Shown here one piece after another: positions 52,096 through 60,385 of a stretch of 64,000 nt of DNA. The translations under genes were made by a program, and so were the position numbers. The DNA lies in assembly GCA_963781195.1 (NCBI GenBank), contig CAWAEZ010000002.1, positions 333,179 to 397,178 of the forward strand. Direction: 5' to 3'. The notes beneath the pieces were generated by a model. The model had not been told where the DNA came from. It saw only the letters and a list, made by a program, of their open reading frames with translations, and searched no databases. This DNA comes from JAJPKK01 sp963781195. GTDB taxonomy: Bacteria; Pseudomonadota; Alphaproteobacteria; Rhizobiales; Xanthobacteraceae. Within the stretch, counting starts at the first letter, position 1. Each line of letters begins with the position of its first letter.

Positions 52096-53064
52096 ATGAC
52101 GAGCAACAAGTCCGATCTCATCCTGGTCGGGCCGAAGAAGCCGGTCTTCCTCGAGCGTCTCGCCCCGGTCTTCAATGTCCATGTGCTCAACGACGCCGCG
52201 GACCGCGACGCCTTCTTTGCCGGGATTGCCGGCAAGGTGCGGGCGCTCGCCGTGACCTACTCCAATGAGAAGGTCAATTCGGAATTCATGTCGCGGCTGC
52301 CCAAGCTGGAGATCGTGTCGAGCTTCGGCGTCGGCTACGACCATGTCGACGCGAAATGGGCCGGCGCCCATGGCATCGTGGTGACCAACACGCCCGACGT
52401 GCTCAACGAGGAGGTCGCCGACACCGCGCTCGGCCTGTTGCTGTGCACGGTGCGGGAGTTTCCCCAGGCCGACCGCTACCTGCGCGCCGGCAAGTGGGAG
52501 CAGAAGGCCTATCCGCTGAGCGAGGCGACGCTGCGCAACCGCACCGTCGGGATGGTCGGCATGGGCCGGATCGGCAAGGCGATCGCCAAGCGCCTGGACG
52601 CCTTCGGGGTGCCGGTCGTCTATCATTCGCGGCGGCCGCAAGCCGGCCTTGCCTACAAATATTATCCCGACCTTCTCGCCATGGCGCGCGACGTCGACGT
52701 GTTGCTGGTGATCGTCCCCGGCGGTGCGGAAACGCGCAACATGGTTAACGCCGCCGTGCTGGAAGCGCTCGGACCAGACGGCATCCTCATCAACGTCGCC
52801 CGCGGCTCGGTGATCGACGAACCGGCCCTGATCGCGGCGCTGCGCGACAAGAAAATCCGCGCCGCCGGTCTCGATGTCTTCGTCAACGAGCCCAAGGTTC
52901 CCAAGGAACTCATCGCGATGGACCAGGTCGTGCTGTTTCCCCATCTCGGCTCGGCGTCCGCCCACACCCGCGCCCAGATGGATCATCTGGTGATCGACAA
53001 CCTGCTGTCATGGGCGGCGGGGAAGGGTCCGCTGACTCCCGTGCCCGAGGCGATGCCGAAGTAA
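52096..53064 (+). CDS. D-2-hydroxyacid dehydrogenase
   Basis: A 322-residue NAD(P)-dependent dehydrogenase of the GyaR/hydroxypyruvate reductase kind. NAD motif GMVGMGRIGKAIAKRL, catalytic Arg in NVARGSVIDEPALIAAL, Glu in GLDVFVNEPKVPKEL and His in VVLFPHLGSASAHTRAQM. AGGAG precedes the ATG at 52096. Following the E1-E2 genes, it may reduce or produce the 2-oxo acid used by them. A degraded CTCTCCCC-type repeat lies in the 156-base gap before it. Confidence 0.9.
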   Translation: MTSNKSDLILVGPKKPVFLERLAPVFNVHVLNDAADRDAFFAGIAGKVRALAVTYSNEKVNSEFMSRLPKLEIVSSFGVGYDHVDAKWAGAHGIVVTNTPDVLNEEVADTALGLLLCTVREFPQADRYLRAGKWEQKAYPLSEATLRNRTVGMVGMGRIGKAIAKRLDAFGVPVVYHSRRPQAGLAYKYYPDLLAMARDVDVLLVIVPGGAETRNMVNAAVLEALGPDGILINVARGSVIDEPALIAALRDKKIRAAGLDVFVNEPKVPKELIAMDQVVLFPHLGSASAHTRAQMDHLVIDNLLSWAAGKGPLTPVPEAMPK

Positions 53065-53138
53065 TCCGGGCGAGGCTGCAAACCAGCTCCCCGCCGAGGG
53101 GGGTTGGCGACGGCGCAGGCGCTGGTATTATCCTAAGG

Positions 53139-53849
53139 ATGCGAAGCCACCTCGCGATCGCCGTCCTCGTCGCCTTTGTCGGGACTGGGGCACAGGCCCA
53201 GCAAGCGCCGGCCGGGCTGTCCCCGGCCGCCGGCGAAGCATTCAAGTCCGTGCTCGGCAAGTGGGAAATCTCCAATGCCGACCGTGACCGCACCTGCATC
53301 GTCACGTTCCGCCCAGACCCCTCCGGCGGCGCCTTCAAGATCGAGCTGGAGAAATCCTGCGCGGCCCAGATGCCGGAGGTGAAGGACGCCGTCGCCTGGA
53401 CCATCGGCGGTCTTGATCTGGTGCGCTTGATCGACGCCAAGGGCAAGGCGGTGATGGAATTCACCGAGGTTGAAAGCGGAACCTACGAGGCGCAGCGGCC
53501 GGGCGAAGGCGTGTTCTTCATGCAGAGCGCAGCGGTAGCGGCGAGCCCGGTCGGGCTGGCCGCCGACCAGATGGCCGGCGACTGGAATCTGGTGCGCGGC
53601 TCGGGCAAATCGGTGTGTACCATCACGCTGACCGACACCGCGGCCGGCCAGGACAATTTCACCCTCAAGCTCAAGCCCGGCTGCGACGCTTTCGTGACCC
53701 GGTTCGGGCCGGCGTCCTGGTACATGGACCGCGGCGAGCTGGTGCTCAAATCGGCGAAGGGGCAATTCTGGCGCTTCGAGGAGAGCGACCCTGTCAACTG
53801 GACCCGCGTTCCCGAAGGACGAGAGGCCATCTCGCTGGTGCGCCAGTAG
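53139..53849 (+). CDS. AprI/Inh-like secreted protein, duplicated domain
   Basis: A 236-residue exported protein (signal LAIAVLVAFVGTGAQAQ). It carries two copies of a beta-barrel unit like the AprI/Inh inhibitors of serralysin-type metalloproteases: residues about 32-120 (GKWEISNADRDRTCIVTFRP) and about 140-235 (GDWNLVRGSGKSVCTITLTD), each with a Cys pair. In Inh the N-terminal strand enters the protease site. No serralysin gene is in the window, so a target is unknown. The ATG has no proper ribosome site; a start a few codons away is possible. Confidence 0.75.
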   Translation: MRSHLAIAVLVAFVGTGAQAQQAPAGLSPAAGEAFKSVLGKWEISNADRDRTCIVTFRPDPSGGAFKIELEKSCAAQMPEVKDAVAWTIGGLDLVRLIDAKGKAVMEFTEVESGTYEAQRPGEGVFFMQSAAVAASPVGLAADQMAGDWNLVRGSGKSVCTITLTDTAAGQDNFTLKLKPGCDAFVTRFGPASWYMDRGELVLKSAKGQFWRFEESDPVNWTRVPEGREAISLVRQ

Positions 53850-53856
53850 CGCGCGC

Positions 53857-54444
53857 GTGCCTCGCTGCGACGGTCTTTCCTGCGGCCTCACGCCGGCTTT
53901 GATCGCCGTCGCACTCCTGGTGCCAGGCGCAACCGCCCTCGCCCAAAGCTCCGCAGAGAGAACCGCCACAGCGGCGAGCGGCTTTGGCGTGACGCCGCCG
54001 CCCGGCTACGCGGCCGCGCCGGCGGCGCCGGCTTCGCCCTCGGAAGTGGGAATCCTCGTCACCCGCGTCGGGGAGGAGGAGACCCGGTGCCGGGTTTCGC
54101 TCGAGACGATCCCCGGCTTTTCCCAGTTTTCCCAGGACGAGCTCAACCGCGAAGCCGACCGACCGAACTTCGAGGAGTTCTACCGCGACAGCGTCGGCGG
54201 GTACTACACGGTGGCCACGGTTGCGCATTTCGACCCCGCCGGCGTGCGCGGTGCCGTCCTGCGTGCAACATCCCGGGAGAAGCCGGCGACGCCGGGCTGG
54301 CGCTCCGGCCTGCCGACGGTCATCTTCATGTTCTATACGCCGCGCGGCCTCACCAAGGTGACCTGCACCGCGGCGCCGGCGGTGTTCGATGCACGACGTG
54401 CCGACTTCGACGCCGTCGCTAATGCCGTCACTTTGCCGCCTTAG
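53857..54444 (+). CDS. Secreted protein, hypothetical
   Basis: A 195-residue exported protein starting at GTG 53857, seven bases after the previous stop, so likely co-transcribed. Signal ALIAVALLVPGATALAQ, then an Ala/Pro-rich linker (GVTPPPGYAAAPAAPASP) and a globular part with two Cys (about 78 and 170: ETRCRVSLETIP, KVTCTAAPAVF). I do not recognise the family. Together with the preceding Inh-like protein it may act in the periplasm. Confidence 0.65.
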   Translation: MPRCDGLSCGLTPALIAVALLVPGATALAQSSAERTATAASGFGVTPPPGYAAAPAAPASPSEVGILVTRVGEEETRCRVSLETIPGFSQFSQDELNREADRPNFEEFYRDSVGGYYTVATVAHFDPAGVRGAVLRATSREKPATPGWRSGLPTVIFMFYTPRGLTKVTCTAAPAVFDARRADFDAVANAVTLPP

Positions 54445-54539
54445 CGTTGCTTGCTGCCGGCCCGGGCGTCGCGTGTCCGCAGTCTTCGACCGGGACCTGT
54501 ATTCCGGCCCGATCCAGCGCGCTTTCTCGGGAGAAACCG

Positions 54540-54812
54540 ATGTGCCGAAACATCCGCACGCTTTTCAACTTCGACCCGCCGGCGACGGAGGACGAGATCC
54601 GCGCCTCGGCGCTGCAGTTCGTCCGCAAGCTGAGCGGATTCACTCATCCCTCGAAGGCGAACGAGGCGGCGTTCGCGCAGGCGGTCGAAGAGGTGTCGGA
54701 GACGGCGCGCCGTCTGCTCTCTTCCCTCGAGACCAACCGGCCGGCGCGCGACCGTGAGGTCGAGGCGATGAAGGCCCGCGCCAAGTCGCGCGAGCGGTTC
54801 GCTGGAACGTGA
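54540..54812 (+). CDS. DUF2277 family protein
   Basis: A 90-residue cytosolic protein beginning MCRNIRTLFNFDPPATEDEI, the signature of DUF2277, followed by ALQFVRKLSGFTHPSKANEA and a basic helix (REVEAMKARAKSRERF). GGGAGAAACC before the ATG is the ribosome site. Function of the family unknown. Its end overlaps the start of the next gene (GTGA), so the two are coupled. Confidence 0.88.
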   Translation: MCRNIRTLFNFDPPATEDEIRASALQFVRKLSGFTHPSKANEAAFAQAVEEVSETARRLLSSLETNRPARDREVEAMKARAKSRERFAGT

Positions 54813-55285
54813 CCCAAAACACCGCGCCGCGGGCCCTTGAGATGACGAAACACGCGGGCGGGTGTCATTGCGGCAACCTCGAAGTGCGCCTGTGGCTGTC
54901 CAAGCGACCGCAGGATAGCCGCCTGCGCGCCTGCGCCTGCTCGTTCTGCCGCGGCCACAGCACCCGCACGGTTGCCGATGTCGAGGGGCGGGCCGAACTG
55001 CGGGCCGCCGATTGGTCGCTGGTCGAGCCCTACCGCTTCGGCTCCCGAACCGCCGACTACATGGTGTGCCGCCGCTGCGGCGTCTATGTCGCGGCGGTCT
55101 GCGAGACGGCGTCCGGCACCCGCGCCGTGGTGAACGTAAACTGCCTGCCGGACCGCGCGGCGTTCACGTCGGAGCCGGTCATCCCCGACTATGATGGCGA
55201 GACGACCGCGACGCGGCTGTCGCGCCGCGCCGTGAACTGGATGCCGATCGTTGTCGTGCGCGAAGGCGCAAGAGAGTCCGATTAA
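54809..55285 (+). CDS. GFA/CENP-V-like zinc protein
   Basis: A 158-residue protein with the Cys pattern of the glutathione-dependent formaldehyde-activating (GFA) fold: GGCHCGNLEV, ACACSFCRGHS and MVCRRCGVYVAAVCE. These cysteines bind zinc. GFA proteins have been linked to S-hydroxymethylglutathione chemistry, but most members lack proof. GTG 54809 overlaps the previous stop; ATG 54842 (MTKHAGGCHC) is a possible alternative start. Coupled to the DUF2277 gene. Confidence 0.82.
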   Translation: MTQNTAPRALEMTKHAGGCHCGNLEVRLWLSKRPQDSRLRACACSFCRGHSTRTVADVEGRAELRAADWSLVEPYRFGSRTADYMVCRRCGVYVAAVCETASGTRAVVNVNCLPDRAAFTSEPVIPDYDGETTATRLSRRAVNWMPIVVVREGARESD

Positions 55286-55305
55286 CAGATCTCCGTGCCG
55301 CCCGC

Positions 55306-56556
55306 CTATTCCGGCATGATCTCCGGCTTATTGGCAGGGAACTGGGCGACAACCGAAGGATCGATATTGAGGTGCTGGGCCACCAGCGCGTGCGGCGTAT
55401 GTGCCAGCCAGTCGGACAACGACACGTCCTCGAACCGGTTGCTGCGGAACACCTCGAGGAACACCAGGTCGGTATCGCCGGTGTTCTGGATGAAGTGGCC
55501 GAGGTTGCGCTTCACATAGCCGATGTCGCCGGGCTTGAAGTTCTGGGTCACCACCTTGGGGCCGACGTTGAACACCGTCATCGCTCCCTGGCCGGCAATG
55601 TAGTACTGCCACTCGTCGGCGTTAGGATGCCAGTGCATTTCGCGCAGCCCGCCGGGGTGTACGGTGACCTGCGCGGCCGCGATCGTCAGCGATGCCTTGA
55701 AATTACGGCTGTCGGCGACGCGCGCTTCGCCGCCCCTGGTCTTGCGGGTCGGCGCCATGCCGCCGAGCTGAAAGGTCGAGGAGTTCGGCATGCGGCCGAC
55801 GCTGCCCGCGGCCTGCGCCTGGTCCTGGGCCAGCGGTCCGGGCATCTGGCCCTGGAAGATGTAGAGGTCGTGCAGCGGGATGTTCTTGAACGTGTCGGCG
55901 GGCAGGCCGAAATTCAGCGCCAGGATGTCGGGCGGCGTGTGGGCGAACCACTCGTTGATGAGGAGCGTGTTGTATTCCGTCGCCTTGCCGTCGTCGAAGC
56001 AGAGAATGAACTCGCCGCCGTCGTCGCCGATGCCCTGCAGCGAATGCGGCATGCCGGAGGGGAAATACCACAGGCCGCCCTCGACGACGTCCTCGACGTT
56101 GGAGCGGCCTTCGCTGTCGATGGTGGTGACGCGGATGGCGCCCTTGGTGACATAGGCCCATTCGGCGGCCTGGTGCCAGTGCAGCTCGCGGATGCCGCCG
56201 CGGGTCAGGCGCATGTCGACGCCGGAAATCTCCTCCGAGATCGCGAAGTCCGCCTGGGTGACCTGGCGGGCCCAGCCGCCGTTCTGGATGCGCCGCGGCG
56301 CATTGTTGAAGGAGGCCCAGAACATCGGCATGTCGCCGACATTGGTGGGGGGCGGTGAGAACGCGGCAGGGAATTGGGAAGCGATGGCGGGATTCTGCGG
56401 ACCGGGGTCGGTCAGGCTCGCCGGGTTCCCGGTGGTGTTGATCGCTCCCTGCGGCGGCTCGTCGGGATTGCCATAGGACGCCGCATTCGCGGCCGCCGCC
56501 GTAGCGACGGTGCCGGCGGCTGCGGCGAGCACTGTACGTCGGGATACCGGATCCAT
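55306..56556 (-). CDS. Tat-exported oxalate decarboxylase-like bicupin
   Basis: A 416-residue bicupin. The Tat signal is SRRTVLAAAAGTVATAAAA. Metal ligands of cupin 1: His126, His128, Glu132, His171 (ELHWHQAAEWAYV, SGMPHSLQG); of cupin 2: His308, His310, Glu315, His354 (EMHWHPNADEWQYYI, NLGHFIQN). The lid that carries the catalytic Glu in B. subtilis OxdC (SENST) reads ATEYNT, keeping a Glu at 194. So Mn-dependent conversion of oxalate to formate and CO2 in the periplasm is likely. AGGAGGAG before the ATG at 56556. Confidence 0.9.
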   Translation of the reverse strand: MDPVSRRTVLAAAAGTVATAAAANAASYGNPDEPPQGAINTTGNPASLTDPGPQNPAIASQFPAAFSPPPTNVGDMPMFWASFNNAPRRIQNGGWARQVTQADFAISEEISGVDMRLTRGGIRELHWHQAAEWAYVTKGAIRVTTIDSEGRSNVEDVVEGGLWYFPSGMPHSLQGIGDDGGEFILCFDDGKATEYNTLLINEWFAHTPPDILALNFGLPADTFKNIPLHDLYIFQGQMPGPLAQDQAQAAGSVGRMPNSSTFQLGGMAPTRKTRGGEARVADSRNFKASLTIAAAQVTVHPGGLREMHWHPNADEWQYYIAGQGAMTVFNVGPKVVTQNFKPGDIGYVKRNLGHFIQNTGDTDLVFLEVFRSNRFEDVSLSDWLAHTPHALVAQHLNIDPSVVAQFPANKPEIMPE

Positions 56557-56695
56557 GGGAGCTCCTCCTCGGGGTTGGGCGTGGGTTGGGAGCTCCCGCA
56601 ATAGCAGATCGCCCCTGAATGCAATATTACGGTCGGAACCGCGATGCATCAGGCGGCTTTCGCCGCCGCCCTGCGGGTCGGCGCGAAATTTCGCC

Positions 56696-57535
56696 CTATC
56701 CGAGCTCGAACGTGGTGATCCCGAAGATGCGGGACTGCGCAACCGGGCGGATCGGACCGGTATACATCCGCGCCGTCTCGAAGATCGGCACAAGCCCGTG
56801 CGCCGTCGCCAGCGCGACGGCGTCGCGGTTGGGCTCGATGACGTCGAGGAAGACGTCGCCAGGAGCCGCGGCGCACAGCGATGAAAACACCGCTTCCGCA
56901 GTCGCGCGATCGTCGGCGATCAGCGGCCCGATCTTATGGCCTTGGCGACACGGCCGGATCACGCCCCAGGCCGCAAGCCGCCCGTCTCGCGGCAGGGCGC
57001 GCCCGAGATGCCCCGGCGCGCCGCGCCATGCCCGCAGGAAGGACGGACGCGGGGCGGGAAACACGGTGGCGTCATCCGCTTCGATCGTGCGCAAGGGGAT
57101 GTCCTTGAGGTCGACGACATCCGGCGCCGGCGCCGGGAGGCTCGGCACGCCGCCGAAGCGGATATTGCGATGGGCGAGCGCGAACCCGGATTTGCGGTAG
57201 TTTTCTTGCTGGGTCACGACGCCGTCGAGGCCGATCGTGCGGGCGCCCGCGTGCGCGATGGCCGCGCGCCAGGTCCGAAGCCCGAACCCGCGTCCGCGCA
57301 AATCGAGTCGCACGATGTAGAAGCCGAGGAAGGCGAAGCGGTCGTCGTAGTTCACCACGGAAATGGTCGAAGCCGCCGCGCCGTCGAGCTCGCCGATGTA
57401 GAAGCCGTCGGGATCGACGGTGGCGAAGCAGGCGGGATCTCCGGGCCCGGGATTCCAGCCCTCCGCGGCGGCCCAGTCGCCGGCGAGCGCAATCTCGCCT
57501 GCTTTCATCACGCGAACGGTGAAGAGATCATTCAT
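56696..57535 (-). CDS. GNAT acetyltransferase with YitH-like C-terminal domain
   Basis: A 279-residue protein. Residues 1-130 are a GNAT fold: MKAGEIALAGDWAAAEGWNP, then the acetyl-CoA loop around LDLRGRGFGLRTWRAA and QQENYRKSGFALAHRNIRF. Residues about 150-279 match the second domain of YitH-like proteins (PLIADDRATAEAVFSSL, GDVFLDVIEPNRDAVALATA). Substrates of the group are unknown. The ATG at 57535 is placed by the fold; the open frame upstream is unrelated. Divergent from the small secreted gene at 57906. Confidence 0.85.
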   Translation of the reverse strand: MNDLFTVRVMKAGEIALAGDWAAAEGWNPGPGDPACFATVDPDGFYIGELDGAAASTISVVNYDDRFAFLGFYIVRLDLRGRGFGLRTWRAAIAHAGARTIGLDGVVTQQENYRKSGFALAHRNIRFGGVPSLPAPAPDVVDLKDIPLRTIEADDATVFPAPRPSFLRAWRGAPGHLGRALPRDGRLAAWGVIRPCRQGHKIGPLIADDRATAEAVFSSLCAAAPGDVFLDVIEPNRDAVALATAHGLVPIFETARMYTGPIRPVAQSRIFGITTFELG

Positions 57536-57905
57536 CTCGATCGGCCGATCCTCTCGCGGGCCGCAGGGACTATGGGCTCCGCACTTCGCCGCACCCGGCG
57601 CACCTGATCGACCGTTGATTACACCAAAATGTGAAGCGATCCCTATCAACCCGAGCACTCCCGACGCGGAGAGAACGGCATTCCGGCGGCCAGACAATCC
57701 CCGAATGGCCACTCTCCGTACACGCACGGCCATCACGAGCTGGTGAGAGCCGCCGCGGGAATTATCCGCCGGCGCGGCGGTCTTACACTCATCACAGGCG
57801 CGTCCTTGCGGAACGATCCGACGGCCTGTGCCGGTCGATTTCGCCGGCGGCGAACCCCGGCAATCCCGATCGAAATACGATTGAAATGAAACAGGAGAAC
57901 CAGAC
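57536..57905. other. Divergent intergenic region
   Basis: 370 bases between the acetyltransferase and the small secreted protein. No supported gene. It should hold two promoters; no operator recognised. Confidence 0.5.
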
Positions 57906-58133
57906 ATGTCAGCCCGCTTCGCATTCGCCGCGCTCGCCACGTTTTTGTCCATTGTCGCCGTCCAGGATTCGGCGTTCGCTCTCGGCTACGCTCCGGTCAC
58001 GCATGCATCCCGTCTCAATCCGCATGTCGATCGCGCACGGCCGTCCAGCGTCTCAGCTTGGTTCGGCCAGCAGTCTTCGCAGTTCGTGGTGCAGGATCGG
58101 AATTACGAGGGCTATCCGCGGGCTATGGATTGA
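57906..58133 (+). CDS. Short secreted protein, hypothetical
   Basis: A 75-residue protein with signal peptide (FAFAALATFLSIVAVQDSAF, cleavage near AFA) and a mature part of about 50 residues (ASRLNPHVDRARPSSVSAWF) with no Cys. AGGAGAACC before the ATG is a good ribosome site. Family not recognised; short exported proteins of this look are frequent in the genus group. Confidence 0.65.
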   Translation: MSARFAFAALATFLSIVAVQDSAFALGYAPVTHASRLNPHVDRARPSSVSAWFGQQSSQFVVQDRNYEGYPRAMD

Positions 58134-58247
58134 TCCGCCCGGGTTGGTCCAGCAGCGCAACTGTCGTTTCCCGCCGGAGGGGCGCCGCGAGGCGCCTCTT
58201 CGTCTGGCTTGGCGAGATCGTGCATTGTCGGAAGCGAGGAGGGTTCG

Positions 58248-58412
58248 CTAAATCAGCCGTAACCCCTTCAAGCTCGCGTGCCCCTCCTTGCCGACGATGA
58301 TGTGGTCGTGCACCGAAATGCCGAGCGGCTTCGCCACCTCGATGATCTGCTGGGTCATCTGGATGTCCGCACGCGACGGCGTCGGATCGCCGGAGGGATG
58401 GTTGTGCACCAA
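58248..58412 (-). pseudogene. radC: 3' remnant of radC
   Basis: The last 54 codons of RadC in frame: LVHNHPSGDPTPSRADIQMT then QQIIEVAKPLGISVHDHIIV and GKEGHASLKGLRLI, ending at TAG 58248. The JAMM/MPN-type metal motif HNHPSGDPTPS is present but the rest of the protein (about 170 residues, including the HhH part) is missing. Beyond 58412 the sequence is unrelated and AT-richer. So radC has been cut at this point by insertion or rearrangement, probably with the arrival of the region to its right. Confidence 0.85.
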
Positions 58413-58739
58413 TCTTCCATCAGCGCGTATCTCATTGAACCAACAAACATTTTCGTCGGAGTCAGAATTCGGTGGGGTCTGGGTCTGGGATCGGTAGTCG
58501 ATGATCCAACGTGAACATCATCCTCGGTAACGTGTCCGCGTACTCCGTTTGCTCGACGCACGTTTGATCACGAACAACTTTACATCAGTCGTCATAAGTC
58601 TCAAAGATCGACATGCGTGACGACAGATCAAACAACGTTGAAAAGCAAACGCATTGATGTCCGCAATCTGACGCCGTCGGACTTCCAGGCACTTAGACAC
58701 CTGAGCGCGACAAGATTAGCCTCGCAATTCCGAAGCACC
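58413..58739. other. AT-richer junction without genes
   Basis: 327 bases with clearly lower GC than the surroundings. No convincing gene on either strand, and no integrase, tRNA or direct repeat found. It separates the radC remnant from the ubiquitin-like cassette and is a candidate insertion boundary. Confidence 0.55.
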
Positions 58740-58772
58740 ACAAGCCCGACGGCATATTACCGTCGGGCTTGT
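58740..58772 (-). terminator. Terminator of the ubiquitin-like operon
   Basis: 13-bp perfect stem ACAAGCCCGACGG / CCGTCGGGCTTGT with a 7-base AT-rich loop, five bases beyond the corrected stop of the DUF6527-like gene on the minus strand. No long T-run. Confidence 0.75.
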
Positions 58773-58777
58773 CGTTA

Positions 58778-59216
58778 CTATCTCCCGGATACCCGGTCCC
58801 AGACGCGGCGCCAGAAGCCTGGTGTTGCCCTGGGCGCAGCGGCCTGAACGGGAGTTCTCGACCTTCTGCGCCTTTCCGTAGAACTGCGCCTTGGCGGCGC
58901 GATCACGACGGCGCTCGGCTTCGACCTGCTCGTCACTCCACGAGCCGGCTTCGATGACCTTGCCGCGGTCAATCACGTAGTGTGATCGGCATTTCAGCGT
59001 CCAACTGCCGATCGACGGACGAAGCGAGATGGTCTCGCCGTCGAACGTCATTTTCCAGTCCGTCGGCGTGAAGGGCGCGACAACCTCCTCGCCGCAGCCG
59101 CAGCAGCAACTGTGGGCCGATGTCGCGTATTCCATCGACACATAGAGAACGCCTGCCTCAAGGCGCTCGGGGATGTGTTCGACAAAACGATGCTCAAGTC
59201 GCTTGTGCTGCATCAC
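58778..59216 (-). CDS. DUF6527-like Cys-rich protein (one frameshift)
   Basis: About 144 residues after correction. The N-terminal part has a dense metal-binding cluster (HSCCCGCGEEVVAPFTPTDW, KCRSHYVIDRGKV), known to me from DUF6527 proteins that accompany ThiF/ubiquitin-like genes. The C-terminus shifts frame at about 58855: after KAQKVE the expected TPVQAAAPRATPGFWRRVWD then RVSGR is one base off, ending at TAG 58778, just before the terminator. Without correction the frame runs through the hairpin to 58716, which is implausible. The start (GTG 59216 or ATG 59213) overlaps the ThiF stop (TGATG). Role in the conjugation system unknown. Confidence 0.75.
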
Positions 59217-60385
59217 GCGAGGTCTCCGTTGATCAGCATGTTGCCGTCAGTGGTGTAGGTGCAGTGATGCGCGCGCTCTAGGTCCCGGTAAAACCCGCGG
59301 ATCTTCTTCCACTTCACGACCGCCAAAACAGCATTCAGGGCGTTGAGGTCCGCGACCTGGATGTTGGATGCGTAGATGTCCTCCGCGCCGCCGCCGACGA
59401 AGGAAAAGCGCTGCCGCGCATGATCGCGCTTCTCCGGCGTGCTGGCAGTCATCCTGAGGATGCCGCCGAGCGATCCGTCGTCGAGCTCGAGACCCATGCC
59501 AACATCGACGAACGCGGCCCCAATCGCCTCGAGCTTCTCCACGATCAACCGCTTCGCGTCTCCCGCGTCGAGGGAAAGGAACGCGAAGGTCACGCCATCC
59601 AGAAGGTGGATGTTGTCGGCGCCGAGCGCGACGTCGTGCGCCACGATGTTTCGGTGCATTCGGCTGTAGATCCGCTTGAGATAGTCGACCTTCTTCGGCG
59701 CCTCACGCAGTTCCTCCAGACTCGGAGCGCCGGGCGCGCGAAACGCATTGTGGGTCAGGAACTCGTCTTTATCGAAGAGCCGGATTTCGCGGACCGGCGT
59801 CTTGGCGACGAAGTCCAGGATGTAGCCCCCGGTGCCGCCGACGCCGATAATGGCGACCCGCTCGTTGACCAGGCGCTCGGTCAGCACGCCGATCCCGACA
59901 CGGTCGGAGGCCGTCTCAACGTAGTTGAAGACGCTGTCTTCCTCCTCTTCCGGTTCGCGGAACGTACGCGGCGTCACGCCGGCTTTCAGCACGGCCGCCG
60001 GGCCCGCGATAATGTTCGCGTAGCTCGTCATCTTGTGGTGGTAGTCCGTGTAGCCGCCGTCGGGCTTGCTGGAGAAACTGTGCGTCGCCTTCAGGCCGTG
60101 GCCGAGATCGAAGACGCCGGCCGCATGCGAGATTCCCTGGATGCGCGCGCCATCGGCGCGGCAGGGGAAGTCGCCGTCCCAGTGGACGACGTGGGTGTCG
60201 GGCGTGCGCGTTTCATCTCCGGCCAGCGTGAGGCTGGAGATGAGGGTGCCGATGCGCACCTCACGGCGCGCATCGACATAGGGCACCTCCCGCATGACGA
60301 GATACCCGCCCTGCTGCTGGACGAAGTAACCTTCGTCGCGCAGCCGTTTGAGGTCGGAATTACGACTGAACAGTGCGCGTGACAT
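59213..60385 (-). CDS. ThiF/E1-like adenylyltransferase with N-terminal DUF6791-like domain
   Basis: A 390-residue protein. Residues about 175-385 are an E1/ThiF fold: ATP loop RVAIIGVGGTGGYILDF, then IRLFDKDEFLTHNAFRAPGA and VTFAFLSLDAGDAKRLIVEK. No zinc CxxC pairs are present. Residues about 5-150 form a second domain (VVHWDGDFPCRADGA, HSFSSKPDGGYTDYHHKMTS) like DUF6791; I suspect an E2-like fold with Cys75 as a possible thioester residue, but this is inference. E1 proteins adenylate the C-terminus of ubiquitin-like proteins, here surely the triple ubiquitin-like product encoded upstream. The gene is intact and its start overlaps the end of that gene. Confidence 0.85.
   Translation of the reverse strand: MSRALFSRNSDLKRLRDEGYFVQQQGGYLVMREVPYVDARREVRIGTLISSLTLAGDETRTPDTHVVHWDGDFPCRADGARIQGISHAAGVFDLGHGLKATHSFSSKPDGGYTDYHHKMTSYANIIAGPAAVLKAGVTPRTFREPEEEEDSVFNYVETASDRVGIGVLTERLVNERVAIIGVGGTGGYILDFVAKTPVREIRLFDKDEFLTHNAFRAPGAPSLEELREAPKKVDYLKRIYSRMHRNIVAHDVALGADNIHLLDGVTFAFLSLDAGDAKRLIVEKLEAIGAAFVDVGMGLELDDGSLGGILRMTASTPEKRDHARQRFSFVGGGAEDIYASNIQVADLNALNAVLAVVKWKKIRGFYRDLERAHHCTYTTDGNMLINGDLA

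Noticed and set aside
58248..58412. The RadC fragment as the JAB peptidase of the ubiquitin-like system
   Set aside because: It is only 54 codons, follows after the operon terminator, and matches the end of ordinary RadC, not a JAB peptidase.
58518..58700. A 60-codon minus-strand frame in the junction
   Set aside because: No ribosome site, no hydrophobic or domain pattern, and it lies beyond the operon terminator.
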